Part shown: piece by piece, positions 15,531-24,737 of the stretch
How the letters are laid out: every line of letters starts with the position of its first letter
Position numbering within the stretch: position 1 is the first letter of the stretch
Source of the DNA: Streptomyces sp. 378
GTDB taxonomy: Bacteria > Actinomycetota > Actinomycetes > Streptomycetales > Streptomycetaceae
Direction of reading: 5' to 3'
Assembly: GCF_030124145.1 (NCBI RefSeq)
Contig: NZ_JASKMS010000040.1
Coordinates: 1 to 62,396, forward strand
Length of the DNA stretch: 62,396 bases
Position numbers and translations under genes: made by a program
Notes under the pieces: model-generated
The model's database searches: none
What the model was told of the DNA's origin: nothing
What the model saw: the letters and a program-made list of their open reading frames with translations, nothing else

Positions 15531-17045
15531 ATGAGCCACCGGCCCGCCCGTCGCGCCCGCCGCGCGTCCGCCAGCCCGCTGTTCACCCCCCACGGCACCG
15601 ACCGCGCCAGCCGCAAGGCCGCCCGCCGCCAGCTCGCCGAGGCCGCCGCGAAAGCCCGCGCGGAAGCCAGCGCCCACCAGAGCGAAAGCACCCGCCCCGA
15701 GCAGCAGATGCCCGCTCCGCTCTACCCACCGAGCGGACGCCCCGGGCCCGCCTCCGCCCGCGGGAACCGGCTGAAACTCCCCGCCCACCGCATGACCACC
15801 GCCGTCGCGGCCGGCGCCTATCCCTTCCTCGCCGAAGGCGGACTCGGCGCCGAGGGCATCTACATCGGCCGCGACGTCCACGCTGAGGCGTCATTCGTCT
15901 TCGACCCGTTCGCTCTGTACGGCAAGGTCGAGGGGTTCACCAACCCGAACCTGCTCCTCGCCGGCGTGATCGGCCAGGGCAAGAGCGCGCTGGCCAAGTC
16001 CTTCGCGCTGCGGTCAGTCGCCTTCGGATACCGCGTCTACGTCCCGTGCGACCCGAAGGGCGAGTGGACTCCGGTGGCGGAAGCCCTCGGCGGCCGGTCC
16101 GTCGCCCTCGGTCCCGGACTGCCGGGTCGCCTGAACCCCCTGGACGCGGCCCCGCGACCGGAGAGCGTGGCCGAGGCCGACTGGGTCGGCGAGATCCGCA
16201 AACGACGTCTGCTCCTGCTCGGCTCCCTTGCCCGCACCGTCCTAGGCCGGGACCTGATGCCCATGGAGCACACCGCCCTGGACGTCGCCCTCGACGCCGT
16301 CGTCACCCGCGCCGCCGACACGCACCGCACCCCGCTCCTCGGCGACGTCGCCGCCGCCCTCAACAACCCGCACGCGCTCGACGAGGCCGCCGGGATGATG
16401 TCGGGCCAACTCGGCGACGCAGCGCGAGACCTGGCCCACGCCATGCGGCGCCTGGTCCACGGCGACCTGGCCGGCATGTTCGACGCCCCCTCCACCGTCG
16501 CCTTCGATCCGAACGCGCCGATGCTCACCATCGACCTGTCCCGCCTCGGCGGCTCCGGGGACGACACCGCCCTCGTCCTCGCGATGACCTGCGCCAGTGC
16601 CTGGATGGAATCCGCCCTCTCCGATCCCAGCGGCGGCCGGCGCTGGGTCGTGTACGACGAGGCATGGCGCCTGATGCGGCACGTCGGCCTGCTCCAACGG
16701 ATGCAGGCCCAGTGGAAGCTCAGCCGCGGCCTCGGCATCGCCAACCTCATGGTGATCCACCGGCTGTCCGACCTGCTCACCGCCGGCGACGCCGGATCAC
16801 AAGGCCGCGCCCTAGCCGAGGGACTCCTCGCCGACTGCAGCACCCGGATCATCTACCGCCAGGAGACCGACCAGCTCCACGCCGCGGCCTCCCTGCTCGG
16901 CCTGACCTCCGTCGAGATGGACGCCATCGCGCACCTCAACCGAGGGCGCGGCCTGTGGAAAGTCGCCGGCCGATCCTTCATCGTGCAGCACCTCCTGCAC
17001 AGCCACGAACTGGCGCTCTTCGACACCGACGCCCGGATGCACTGA
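15531..17045 (+). CDS. VirB4-like conjugation ATPase
   Basis: 504 residues. Walker A near residues 145-153 (GVIGQGKSAL) and Walker B near 372-378 (WVVYDEAWRLM), plus a C-terminal arginine-containing region (STRIIYRQETDQLHAAA) typical of the VirB4/TraC ATPase core. The basic N-terminus replaces the usual VirB4 N-terminal domain, which here is the separate SCO6880-like protein. It powers assembly of the transfer channel or substrate movement at the inner membrane. ATG with GAGGG upstream. Confidence 0.88.
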   Translation: MSHRPARRARRASASPLFTPHGTDRASRKAARRQLAEAAAKARAEASAHQSESTRPEQQMPAPLYPPSGRPGPASARGNRLKLPAHRMTTAVAAGAYPFLAEGGLGAEGIYIGRDVHAEASFVFDPFALYGKVEGFTNPNLLLAGVIGQGKSALAKSFALRSVAFGYRVYVPCDPKGEWTPVAEALGGRSVALGPGLPGRLNPLDAAPRPESVAEADWVGEIRKRRLLLLGSLARTVLGRDLMPMEHTALDVALDAVVTRAADTHRTPLLGDVAAALNNPHALDEAAGMMSGQLGDAARDLAHAMRRLVHGDLAGMFDAPSTVAFDPNAPMLTIDLSRLGGSGDDTALVLAMTCASAWMESALSDPSGGRRWVVYDEAWRLMRHVGLLQRMQAQWKLSRGLGIANLMVIHRLSDLLTAGDAGSQGRALAEGLLADCSTRIIYRQETDQLHAAASLLGLTSVEMDAIAHLNRGRGLWKVAGRSFIVQHLLHSHELALFDTDARMH

Positions 17046-17056
17046 CCAAGAGGACC

Positions 17057-17629
17057 GTGAACCCCGACTTCCCGCGCGACCTGATCCCGCGCGACGACGC
17101 CTTGCACCTCATCCACGCACTCCACGCCGTGAAGGACAAACTGCACGACGCCGCCCAGCGGTGGGAGCTGCTCGACGAGAACGGGCACGTTCCGGCCGCG
17201 CCGTCCTACACTGCGCTGCTCCAGCACGCCACCGACGCGCAGGACCTCTCCCGCGATGTCCTCCGGCTGGCCGCTGACTTCGTCCGGAGCCCCCACCACA
17301 CCACCCGGACCGGCCGGGCCGTCCTGAAGCACCTCGCCTCGGCGGCGACCATCTCCAGCCACGCAGCCCCGCACTTCACCGAGACCGCGGAGAACGCCCT
17401 GGCCCTGCCCCGGACCGCCAACCCCACCGACCGGCACTACCTCACGAATCGCATGGTCATCGACCACGCCTCAGCGCGCGCTTTTCTGCGGCGTGCCTCG
17501 GAGTCCCTTCGCGACGCAGCCAAGGAACTCGACGGCCACCTCGGCGTCCAGCGCTTCCTTGCGCCGCTGACCCGCCGGGAGGGACCGCCGGAGCCTCCGC
17601 CGTCCCGGCCTGGCGGTCTCCACCGCTGA
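17057..17629 (+). CDS. Helical protein of unknown function
   Basis: 190 residues from GTG, shortly after AAGAGGA. Almost wholly helical (LHLIHALHAVKDKLHDAAQRW, ARAFLRRASESLRDAAKELDG) with a Pro-rich tail. It resembles in size and layout the helical proteins at 31482, 36300 and 42274. Tight spacing to the VirB4-like gene suggests co-expression. Confidence 0.6.
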   Translation: MNPDFPRDLIPRDDALHLIHALHAVKDKLHDAAQRWELLDENGHVPAAPSYTALLQHATDAQDLSRDVLRLAADFVRSPHHTTRTGRAVLKHLASAATISSHAAPHFTETAENALALPRTANPTDRHYLTNRMVIDHASARAFLRRASESLRDAAKELDGHLGVQRFLAPLTRREGPPEPPPSRPGGLHR

Positions 17630-17653
17630 CCGCGCCGGAGCCGTGGACTGTTC

Positions 17654-18270
17654 GTGCAACAGATCGCCACCCCGGCGGAGTTCGACCGCAACGACCTGCA
17701 GCCCGCACCAGCCCGAAGGGCTTCCGCATCATCCCCCGCGACCCAGACTTCGATCTCTACGACAACGTCGGCCGCGACGCCGACCAGATCCATGCCGCCC
17801 GGTACAACCTCGCCACCGACAACGACCTGAAGCGGTGGGCACGACGGGACGCACGGGCCTTCCGTGACGCGCACCCGCTGCCCGACCAGCCCTGGGACGC
17901 TCCCCACCTCGGCCCGTACCTGGACGCCCTCACCGCGGCCCGGACCCCGGCGGAGATCGATGCGGTCACCGACCACGTCCTGGACGCCGCCGAACCTGCG
18001 CTGCGCGCCCTGAGCGCCTACCTCGCCGCCGCCGCCCGGTGGCGGCGCGAGAACCGCGACGCTGCTGAGGGATCCCCCTCACACCTGCTGATGACAGCGG
18101 CCAGCCGGGCGCTGTCCGTCCTCGCTCTCGCCGACGAAGCCGGTCTGAACAGGCTGCGCGCCGCCTATGACCCGGCCCCCGCCCCCGCCACGCCGGCCGA
18201 CGCCTCGCGTGGAGCTACCGCGGGCCTGCCGCCCGCTCCCCCCTCCACCGGCCCCGCGCCTCGCCGTTAG
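17654..18270 (+). pseudogene. Helical protein gene with one-base frameshift
   Basis: Codon-position GC and protein character show one gene read in two frames. Part 1: GTG 17654, VQQIATPAEFDRNDLQP. Part 2 starts near 17700 and runs without a start codon to TAG at 18268: TSPKGFRIIPRDPDFDLYDN onward, then a helical body (DALTAARTPAEIDAVTDHVL, SHLLMTAASRALSVLALAD). Restoring one C in the CCC run near 17700 rejoins the frames (LQPRTSPKGF), giving about 205 residues. The second frame is long and clearly coding but would be missed by any start-based gene finder. Function unknown. Confidence 0.6.
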
Positions 18271-18280
18271 CTCTCCATCG

Positions 18281-18435
18281 GCCGTGCCCGTGCGCGCCCT
18301 GATCCACTGCACTCCGGATCACCTCGACGCCACAGCCGTCGCAGCTCTGCCTGCCGGCAGGAAGGATCACACCCTTTGACCTCTCCCCCGCGCCCCGACG
18401 ACCCGCACGCCTACCTCCGGGCCGCAAGCGGCGGC
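18281..18435 (+). repeat. Partial duplication of the 14945-15100 segment
   Basis: About 155 bases closely match 14945-15100, including the GGCAGGAAGGA ribosome site, the TTG start and roughly 16 codons (TTG at 18376 reads LTSPPRPDDPHAYLRAAS). The copy then diverges and its frame closes after 28 codons at 18460, just inside the next gene. It looks like the scar of an unequal duplication that put a ready-made translation start in front of the gene at 18452. Confidence 0.7.
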
Positions 18436-18451
18436 AGCCGCAGGAGGAGCC

Positions 18452-19393
18452 ATGGCCGCTGACGAGACGACCACCCCGGAACCCCGCCCGGTACCGCTCG
18501 CGCCGATTCCCGACCACCGCAACGTGCACACGCCGTGGTGGCAGGAGCTGTGGCGTCGCTACGCACACGTCATCACTCCACTGCGGGCACGCGGACTGCA
18601 GTGCGACATCGAATTCGGCCTCAGCACCTACATCGTGCGCGTCTGGCTCCCCGACGACAGCTACCTGGTCATCAGTCCGCCGCACGACCCGCCCTCCGAG
18701 CGACCACCCGGAGACCCGGAGGGCTGGATCACCACTCGCGAGCACCCCGACGACCAGACGCTGTTCGAGGTCATCTACGACTCGGCTCCCTCCGACGACC
18801 CCAGTGCTCCCCAGCGGCCCGAAGCCCTCCACGGCGGCAGCGCCCAACCCCTGATCGAGGCGATCGACCACCGCCTCGCCCAGCTCGGGCTGCTACTGCA
18901 CCCCGCCTTGCCCCACGAAAGCTCACACGTGCCCCCAGCCCAGCCGTCAGCCCCGCACGAGGTCCGGGCTGTCCCCGGCACACCGCATCCTGGCCCCCGC
19001 TACGTCTACGGCGACGCGCTACGCGATCTGACCGACCGGCTCAACGGAGTCGAGTCACCTGCGGATGCCGCTGCCCTGCTGCACCAGATCCTGGAACCCA
19101 CCGAGGGCCTGCTGGCGCAGCTGGGCGAGTTCTTCGAAGCAGCCGGGGAGAAGGCCAAGGAAGCCGAGGAGGACGACGGCTTCGACTTGTCCTACGACCT
19201 CGCCGACGCAGCCGCCGAGATCCGCAACCTCTCCGAGGTCCTGCACGTGGCCGAGGACCGCATGCGGGCCCTCACTCCGCTCGCGCCGGCACCGCGACTG
19301 CCCTCTATCCCGGCCAACGGGTCGCCCCTTCCGCCACGGGTCCTCCCGCCTTCATCGCCGAAAGCCGCCCCACCGGCCAGGCGCACGCCCTGA
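18452..19393 (+). CDS. Hypothetical protein with shared helical tail domain
   Basis: 313 residues from ATG after GGAGGAG. N-terminal alpha/beta part (VITPLRARGLQCDIEFGLST, VWLPDDSYLVISPP). Then a helical module at about 190-275 with the pattern AADxxxLLHQILEPTEGLLAQL followed by EIRNLSEVLHVAEDRM. This module recurs in the proteins at 23510, 27417, 28902 and 30272. Function unknown. Confidence 0.65.
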   Translation: MAADETTTPEPRPVPLAPIPDHRNVHTPWWQELWRRYAHVITPLRARGLQCDIEFGLSTYIVRVWLPDDSYLVISPPHDPPSERPPGDPEGWITTREHPDDQTLFEVIYDSAPSDDPSAPQRPEALHGGSAQPLIEAIDHRLAQLGLLLHPALPHESSHVPPAQPSAPHEVRAVPGTPHPGPRYVYGDALRDLTDRLNGVESPADAAALLHQILEPTEGLLAQLGEFFEAAGEKAKEAEEDDGFDLSYDLADAAAEIRNLSEVLHVAEDRMRALTPLAPAPRLPSIPANGSPLPPRVLPPSSPKAAPPARRTP

Positions 19394-19423
19394 TTCCTTC
19401 CCCTGTGAACCCTTGGAGCCTCC

Positions 19424-20479
19424 ATCCGCACCGCCCGCCGTACCCTGCCGCTGATCATCGGCGCCGCCTGTCTCACCCTGGCCCTCACCGGCTGCTCCGG
19501 CGAAGACGGCCCCGCCCAGGCCCGGCAGACGCCCAGCGCCAGCACCGCCCCGAAGCTCGCGCCCGCTCTCAGCGCCGCCCAGGCCCGCGACGTCATCACC
19601 CGCTATTCCAAGATCAACAACGAGGCCAACGCCGACCGCGACCGGCGCCTGCTCGACACGGTCGAGGACGGACCGCTGTACGCGATGTCCGTCTCGGACT
19701 ACACCGAGACCGAAGGGCTTCCCGCCAAGGACCGCAAGCCCTACAAGGCGTGGTCCTACGACGTCGCCGGCGCCAAGCTGTACATCCCCCGCCTGGCTGC
19801 TGGGCAGGAAGGCTGGTTCGCTGCCGCCCTCTCCAGCGAGAAGGGCAAGGCCCCCTCACGGCTGGCCGTGTTCGCCGAACAGCCCCAGCACGAGCGCTGG
19901 GAGATGGTCTCCGTCGTCGACCTGGACAGCCAGAAGCTGCCCGACGTCGCCCTGGACCGTGAGGGATACGCGACGGCCGTCGCCGCCAACGACAACAAGC
20001 ACCTGGCCGCCGACGCCGACGTTCTGCGTACTGCCGTGCTGGACAACTTCGCCACCGGAGGCACGAACACCGGAAGCAAGGTGTTCGCGCCGACCGAGGC
20101 CAGCAAGCGGCAGGTCAAGGTCCACAGCGATGCCGCAACCCGTTTCGGTGACAAGGGAACCAGCGTCTTCGACGGAGCCGACAACCGCTTCACGGACGCC
20201 TACGCCCTCAAGACGGCAGACGGCGGCGCGCTGGTCCTCTTCTCCCACACGCACGCCCAGACCGACGCCGTCGCGCACTCCGGCCTGCAGATCAACCCCG
20301 GCAAGGGTGACCGGGCCTGGTTGCACGACGTGCCCCGCATGTCCATCCGGTACACGTTCGTGTGCAACGACGCCGCCACCGTCCCCGCGAAAGCCGAGCC
20401 CTCCCGCCTGATCGGCTACACCTGCGCCCGCACCGACGCATCCGGCCCCCCGGTCGCCTCCTGGTCGCACCGCGCGTAG
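19424..20479 (+). CDS. Lipoprotein of unknown function
   Basis: 351 residues. Begins at ATC, 5 bases after GGAG. The reading MRTARRTLPLIIGAACLTL (with ATC as Met) is a perfect lipoprotein signal ending in the lipobox LTGC, so the coding region must begin here although no ATG/GTG/TTG lies in frame before 19685. The mature part is beta-rich (YAMSVSDYTETEGL, DAYALKTADGGALVLFSHTH). Probably anchored on the outer face of the membrane near the transfer channel. Confidence 0.66.
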   Translation: MRTARRTLPLIIGAACLTLALTGCSGEDGPAQARQTPSASTAPKLAPALSAAQARDVITRYSKINNEANADRDRRLLDTVEDGPLYAMSVSDYTETEGLPAKDRKPYKAWSYDVAGAKLYIPRLAAGQEGWFAAALSSEKGKAPSRLAVFAEQPQHERWEMVSVVDLDSQKLPDVALDREGYATAVAANDNKHLAADADVLRTAVLDNFATGGTNTGSKVFAPTEASKRQVKVHSDAATRFGDKGTSVFDGADNRFTDAYALKTADGGALVLFSHTHAQTDAVAHSGLQINPGKGDRAWLHDVPRMSIRYTFVCNDAATVPAKAEPSRLIGYTCARTDASGPPVASWSHRA

Positions 20480-20545
20480 CCGCACCCGCCCGCCACTTCG
20501 ACGGCCGCCGGACATCCCCGCCCCCTGCTCGCTTCGGAGAACTCC

Positions 20546-21130
20546 CTGTCCACACACTCCTTCATCGCCCGCCCCACCGCCGGCACGGGGTACAGCGGCA
20601 TCCACGTCCAGCTCGACGGCGTGCCCAGCCACCACCTCCCACTCCTCCTAGCCGCCTACCAGTACAAGTTCGGACGCGACGTCGAGGCCATGTCCCAGCA
20701 CCTCATCGACGACATCGCCGTCGGCTGGGACGAACTCGGCACCGATCTCCTCGACGACGCCCCGCCCACGCTCGTGGCCGCGCTGACCGGCGGCGAACAC
20801 TGGCCCAGCCGGACCCTCGATCACCTGATCACTCCGGACGGCTCGCCCCCGGTGCGCATGACGGTCACCGACACCACCGTCGGTGAACTGGGCATGCAGT
20901 GGGGCTACATCCTGCATCCGCAGGGCATCGAAGTGATCAGCATGGCTCACACAGGCACGGGCCCCCTCGTGGCCTGGGACACCGACCCCAGCACCCCCTT
21001 CAGCGACCACCCGGCGCACTGGCCCGCCATCACCACACGCCGGGCGCCCACCACCTCGCGCGCCACGCGCCCGCCGCTGCCCGCTGCCGGTGCAGCGCCG
21101 ACCGGGCCCCGCACGGCTGCCCGCCGCTGA
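20546..21130 (+). CDS. Streptomyces hypothetical protein family
   Basis: 194 residues from CTG, 5 bases after GGAGA (first codons CTG TCC ACA CAC). The early motif GTGYSGIHVQLDG and LPLLLAAYQYKFGRDVEAM are conserved in a common Streptomyces plasmid/phage protein family whose function is unknown. The next standard in-frame start (GTG 20621) would cut off this conserved part, supporting CTG. The tail is Pro/Ala-rich. Confidence 0.62.
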   Translation: MSTHSFIARPTAGTGYSGIHVQLDGVPSHHLPLLLAAYQYKFGRDVEAMSQHLIDDIAVGWDELGTDLLDDAPPTLVAALTGGEHWPSRTLDHLITPDGSPPVRMTVTDTTVGELGMQWGYILHPQGIEVISMAHTGTGPLVAWDTDPSTPFSDHPAHWPAITTRRAPTTSRATRPPLPAAGAAPTGPRTAARR

Positions 21131-21161
21131 CCCGCACCGCCCCTCATTGCCGGAGACTTCC

Positions 21162-21917
21162 CTGCCCGCTCCCCTGATTACGGTCGTCATCGCCACCCGT
21201 CTGCGCGACGACCGCCTCGACTACCTGACCGCCATGCATGCCAGCCTCACCCGGCAGTCCGTGCCATGGGAGGCCGTGATCGCGCTCGACGGCACCACAC
21301 CCGAACACCTGCCGGCCCCGCTCGCGCAGGACTCCCGCATCCGCACACTGACGCTGCCCCGGCCGGTCGGCGCAGCCTGCGCCAGGAACCTGGCCCTCAC
21401 CCACGTGCGCACCCCCTACGTCAACTGGGCCGACGATGACGACCAGTTCACCGATGACGCCATGTCCGTACGGCTGAACACCCTGAAATCCACCGGGGTC
21501 GGCTGGTGCGCGGGCTGGAGCGAGGACCAACACCCCGACGGCTCGACCACCCTGTGGCGCTGCCCCACCCCGCCCGGCCGGCACGAGGCCGGCGACGTGT
21601 GGACCTATTGGAAGTCGCCGACGGACACCATCCCCATCGGGCCGACCACGATCCTCGCCCGCACCGACCTCGTGCGCGCCGCTCCGATGGGCGGTCTCGT
21701 CCAGGGCGAGGACTACTGCGCGGCCCTCGGCGTCACCACGCTCGCGCCCGGAATCCTGCTGCCGGTCCCCGTGTACAGATACCGCAAGCACCCCGGGCAG
21801 ATGACGGCCCAGGTCGGATACGACCAGCTGGAGGCGGCGGCCCGGGAGCACGCCTGGGCGTACGGCCGCAGCCTGCGTGCCGTCCTGCGCGGTGGCGAGG
21901 ACCTGGTCCGTGTCTGA
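21162..21917 (+). CDS. Family 2 glycosyltransferase
   Basis: 251 residues. GT-A fold markers: LITVVIATRLRDDRLDYLTA at the start, GAACARNLALTHV, then VNWADDDDQFTDDAM with the metal-binding acidic (DxD) cluster, and a later QGEDYCAALG. It would transfer a sugar from a nucleotide donor; the acceptor is unknown. CTG 21162 has GGAGA at a 5-base spacing; an in-frame TTG at 21147 lacks a ribosome site. A glycosyltransferase in a transfer operon suggests surface or pilus decoration (inference). Confidence 0.75.
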   Translation: MPAPLITVVIATRLRDDRLDYLTAMHASLTRQSVPWEAVIALDGTTPEHLPAPLAQDSRIRTLTLPRPVGAACARNLALTHVRTPYVNWADDDDQFTDDAMSVRLNTLKSTGVGWCAGWSEDQHPDGSTTLWRCPTPPGRHEAGDVWTYWKSPTDTIPIGPTTILARTDLVRAAPMGGLVQGEDYCAALGVTTLAPGILLPVPVYRYRKHPGQMTAQVGYDQLEAAAREHAWAYGRSLRAVLRGGEDLVRV

Positions 21918-23016
21918 GGCGCAGATCGTCCTGTCGCACAGCCGGGAGTCCGGGATCGTCGCCATCGCCTCTGGCGAGCAGTACCCGTGGGCGCACACCG
22001 CCCTCGCGGAGAGTGGCTTCCAGCGGGACGACGACGGCGTCTGGCACCTGCCCGCGGACGGCACCCATACCACCGTGGTCGATCTGGTCACGTGCGCGAA
22101 GCGGCATCGCGCCAGCGTGCACACGAGCAGCCGCCGGTTCATCGGCGACACCGCCCGTGACCTCGCGCGCCTGCTGCCCGGCCAGTGGCACGCCTCGGTC
22201 GAGATCTATGCGCACCCTGCCTGGCAGGAAGACCTGGTCCCCTGGATCTGGGACAGCGGCGAACTCGGCCGCGCCGTCCAGAGCGAGCGGATCCCCTACG
22301 CCGCGGTCCTCACCGACGCGGGGCAGGGCACCACGCTGTTGTTCATCGAGCGGCCCGGCCGTCAACTCGACTACCTGGTGGGCGCCTTCTCGCCGGAGGG
22401 GCTCGAAGGGGGCTACGGCGATCCCCACGCCCCGCGCAGCATCGTCCTGCCGCAGTTCCCCGGGCGGGCTGCCCAGGCCCTCACCGACCGGTACCTTCCC
22501 TCCTACGAGCAGGCCGTCCATGCCCGCCAGACGGCGGCCATCGCCGCCGTGCTCGGGGACATCCGCTCCGAGCACGACACCTGGCAGGCCATGAACGCCT
22601 CCGGCCGCTACAGCGACGCCACCCCTCTGAGCGCCGCCGCCCTCGGCGCCTCGACGGAGCTGTTCCTCGACCACGCCTGGCACCGTTTCCTGACCGTCGT
22701 CGACCACGCCCCGACGCTGCTCGACCGGTGCCGACCCGCGAACAGCCCGTGGCCCGACGACGCCGCAGCCCTCTCCCGTCTGGCCGAGGCCGTGAACAAT
22801 GCCGAAGCCCTGGTCGACGAGATCGTCCACGGTGGTGCCGTGCCGGAGCAGGAGCGTCGAGCACGCGCGTGGCCGGCGATCGAGACGTGGCTCACCGACG
22901 GCGAAGCGTTCTTGCGCCAGGCCCGCATGAGCGCACCCCACCGCCGCCCGGCGCTCCCCGTCACAGCGCCATCCCGCCCCCTCGCCGCGGCCCGGCCCGC
23001 GTACCGCAGCCACTGA
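21910..23016 (+). CDS. Hypothetical protein
   Basis: 368 residues from GTG overlapping the glycosyltransferase stop, with GAGGA 9 bases ahead. N-terminal half is alpha/beta (IVAIASGEQYPWAHTALAES, TTLLFIERPGRQLDYLVGAF). The C-terminal half is helical (ALSRLAEAVNNAEALVDEIV). The DDDGVWHLP element resembles the small alpha/beta domain seen repeatedly between 23055 and 40844. Function not recognised. Confidence 0.62.
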   Translation: MSEAQIVLSHSRESGIVAIASGEQYPWAHTALAESGFQRDDDGVWHLPADGTHTTVVDLVTCAKRHRASVHTSSRRFIGDTARDLARLLPGQWHASVEIYAHPAWQEDLVPWIWDSGELGRAVQSERIPYAAVLTDAGQGTTLLFIERPGRQLDYLVGAFSPEGLEGGYGDPHAPRSIVLPQFPGRAAQALTDRYLPSYEQAVHARQTAAIAAVLGDIRSEHDTWQAMNASGRYSDATPLSAAALGASTELFLDHAWHRFLTVVDHAPTLLDRCRPANSPWPDDAAALSRLAEAVNNAEALVDEIVHGGAVPEQERRARAWPAIETWLTDGEAFLRQARMSAPHRRPALPVTAPSRPLAAARPAYRSH

Positions 23017-23054
23017 CCGTTCCACCCCGACAACGTCTGGAGACTCCCGCCCCT

Positions 23055-23513
23055 TTGCAACCCGGCACCCACTTCTCCTTCGGCGACCACAAGGAACACG
23101 GCTTCGTCGCCTCCTTCACCTCCTCGATTCCCCAGCACCTCGCCCACTGGTTCCTGGAGCGCGAACAGTTCGAGCCCGTCCCCGGTGAACCGGGGCTGTA
23201 CCGCCTCAGCGAGCCCGAGCGCGACGGAGTCCGACGCACCCGCCAGGCCGTCCACGACCTTCGCCGCCACGGCTACACCGTGCAGGCCGACATCCGCCTC
23301 AACCCGGCCCTCTCCACCGGCCCGCCGCGCCCCGTCCGGCCCAACGGACTCCAGGAGCGCCGCAGCCGGCTCGCCCAGGCCGCCGCCGGCCGAACGACGC
23401 AGCGCTCCACGCCGCCCACCACCTCCCCTTCGTCGGCCCGGCCGATCCCGCCGAAGCCCACCTACGCTCCCACCGTCCACCTGACGGCCGCGGTCGGCGG
23501 GCGGTCCCGATGA
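23055..23513 (+). CDS. Small alpha/beta-domain array protein
   Basis: 152 residues from TTG; GGAG lies 13-16 bases upstream. One copy of the recurrent domain: FVASFTSSIPQHLAHWFLER, then GLYRLSEPERDGVRRTRQAV and LRRHGYTVQADIRL. The order (helix-strand, tyrosine-containing strand, helix, GYxVxxD strand) also fits the proteins at 27417, 28147, 28902, 29585 and 40242. Basic Pro-rich tail. The stop overlaps the next ATG. Confidence 0.58.
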   Translation: MQPGTHFSFGDHKEHGFVASFTSSIPQHLAHWFLEREQFEPVPGEPGLYRLSEPERDGVRRTRQAVHDLRRHGYTVQADIRLNPALSTGPPRPVRPNGLQERRSRLAQAAAGRTTQRSTPPTTSPSSARPIPPKPTYAPTVHLTAAVGGRSR

Positions 23514-24700
23514 CCCACACGAGCAGTCCGGCCCCCGACAGCCCCTTGCCGACAGCACCCGCACTGGCCAGCAAGGCACGCGACTTCCGGCTGCGGATGG
23601 CAGTCATCGACTGCGAGACCGATGCCGCCCTCGACATGACACGCGACCGCTACGGCCGCACCGTCCACGCAGACGCCGCTGCAGCCGCACGAGCCCACCG
23701 TGACAAGGCGGCGGTGGAGGCGTACACCACCCACCTCGCCCCCCACGCCGAGGCTCTCCTCGATGCCGCCCGACTCGCGCTCGACGAGTTGCCGCCCGCC
23801 CGGCACCTGACCGGGTGGCGGGCCGTCCTGGACGGCCTGGCATCCTCCGCCGCCGAAATCCGCCGGGCCCTCGACCGGCCGGCCGCGCCCGGGTCCCCCG
23901 CCGAGCGCGCTCAGCACGCGGCCCTGTGGCCGCACCTCACCGCCTGGGCGGACCACAGCCCGATCGCCAGCAACCTCGCCGACCAGCGCGACGGCCAGCA
24001 CCACAAGGCTCCGCTGACCGACGAGGAACAGCAGCTGTGGACCGACAGGGCCCAGGCCGCACAGACGCGTGGCGAGCTGGAACTGACCGAGTCGTGGTAC
24101 GCCGCCGACGGACAGCCGATCACCCTCGCTTACCTCGTCGAGGACGACGACTCAACAGTGGTCGCGCTGCGCGGCGACCCGGGCGTACCGGGCTGGCAGG
24201 TGATCGGGCACTTCGCCCACGAGTACGAGGCGGGCAAGGCCCTGCCCGCTCCGGCCCCGCCCGGCGTGCTGCGCTCGGACATCTCCCGATTCAACCGCCC
24301 GGCACCAGCCCCGGAGCTGTCCCTGCAAGACCTCATCCGCGACGTCGTCGAAGGCCACAGTGCCGGTGACGCCTCGAACGCTCTCCTGGGAGCCGTCCAG
24401 CGCGGCTACGCCGCCGGCCCGATGGTCCGCCTGCAGGAACTTCTGAAGACGAGCAGCCAGTTCGCCAGCGCCCTGGAGACCGTGCAGGGCCGCCAGATCG
24501 CCGCCCGCCTCTCAGCGCTGGGCCGGCAGATCGAGTTCCTCACCCGCGAAGTCGAAGAGGCAGCCGAAGACCTCGGGGCGACCGTCGCCGTCCTGCCCCC
24601 GCACCGCACCCCCGTGCTGCGCACCCGCCCGCGCCCGGCCGTGGACACCACACCGCCCGCACCGCCGCCCCGCGCCAGCGCGACCGCCCGCCACCGCTAG
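23510..24700 (+). CDS. Hypothetical protein with shared helical tail domain
   Basis: 396 residues, ATGA overlap with the gene before. Helical N-terminal half (EAYTTHLAPHAEALLDAARL), a beta-rich middle (ITLAYLVEDDDSTVVALRGD), and a C-terminal helical module at about 270-360 (LIRDVVEGHSAGDASNALLG; then IAARLSALGRQIEFLTREVE) like that at 18452. Function unknown. Confidence 0.62.
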   Translation: MTHTSSPAPDSPLPTAPALASKARDFRLRMAVIDCETDAALDMTRDRYGRTVHADAAAAARAHRDKAAVEAYTTHLAPHAEALLDAARLALDELPPARHLTGWRAVLDGLASSAAEIRRALDRPAAPGSPAERAQHAALWPHLTAWADHSPIASNLADQRDGQHHKAPLTDEEQQLWTDRAQAAQTRGELELTESWYAADGQPITLAYLVEDDDSTVVALRGDPGVPGWQVIGHFAHEYEAGKALPAPAPPGVLRSDISRFNRPAPAPELSLQDLIRDVVEGHSAGDASNALLGAVQRGYAAGPMVRLQELLKTSSQFASALETVQGRQIAARLSALGRQIEFLTREVEEAAEDLGATVAVLPPHRTPVLRTRPRPAVDTTPPAPPPRASATARHR

Positions 24701-24737
24701 CCCCCACCACTTCCTACCCCTTCAAGGAGACCCAACT

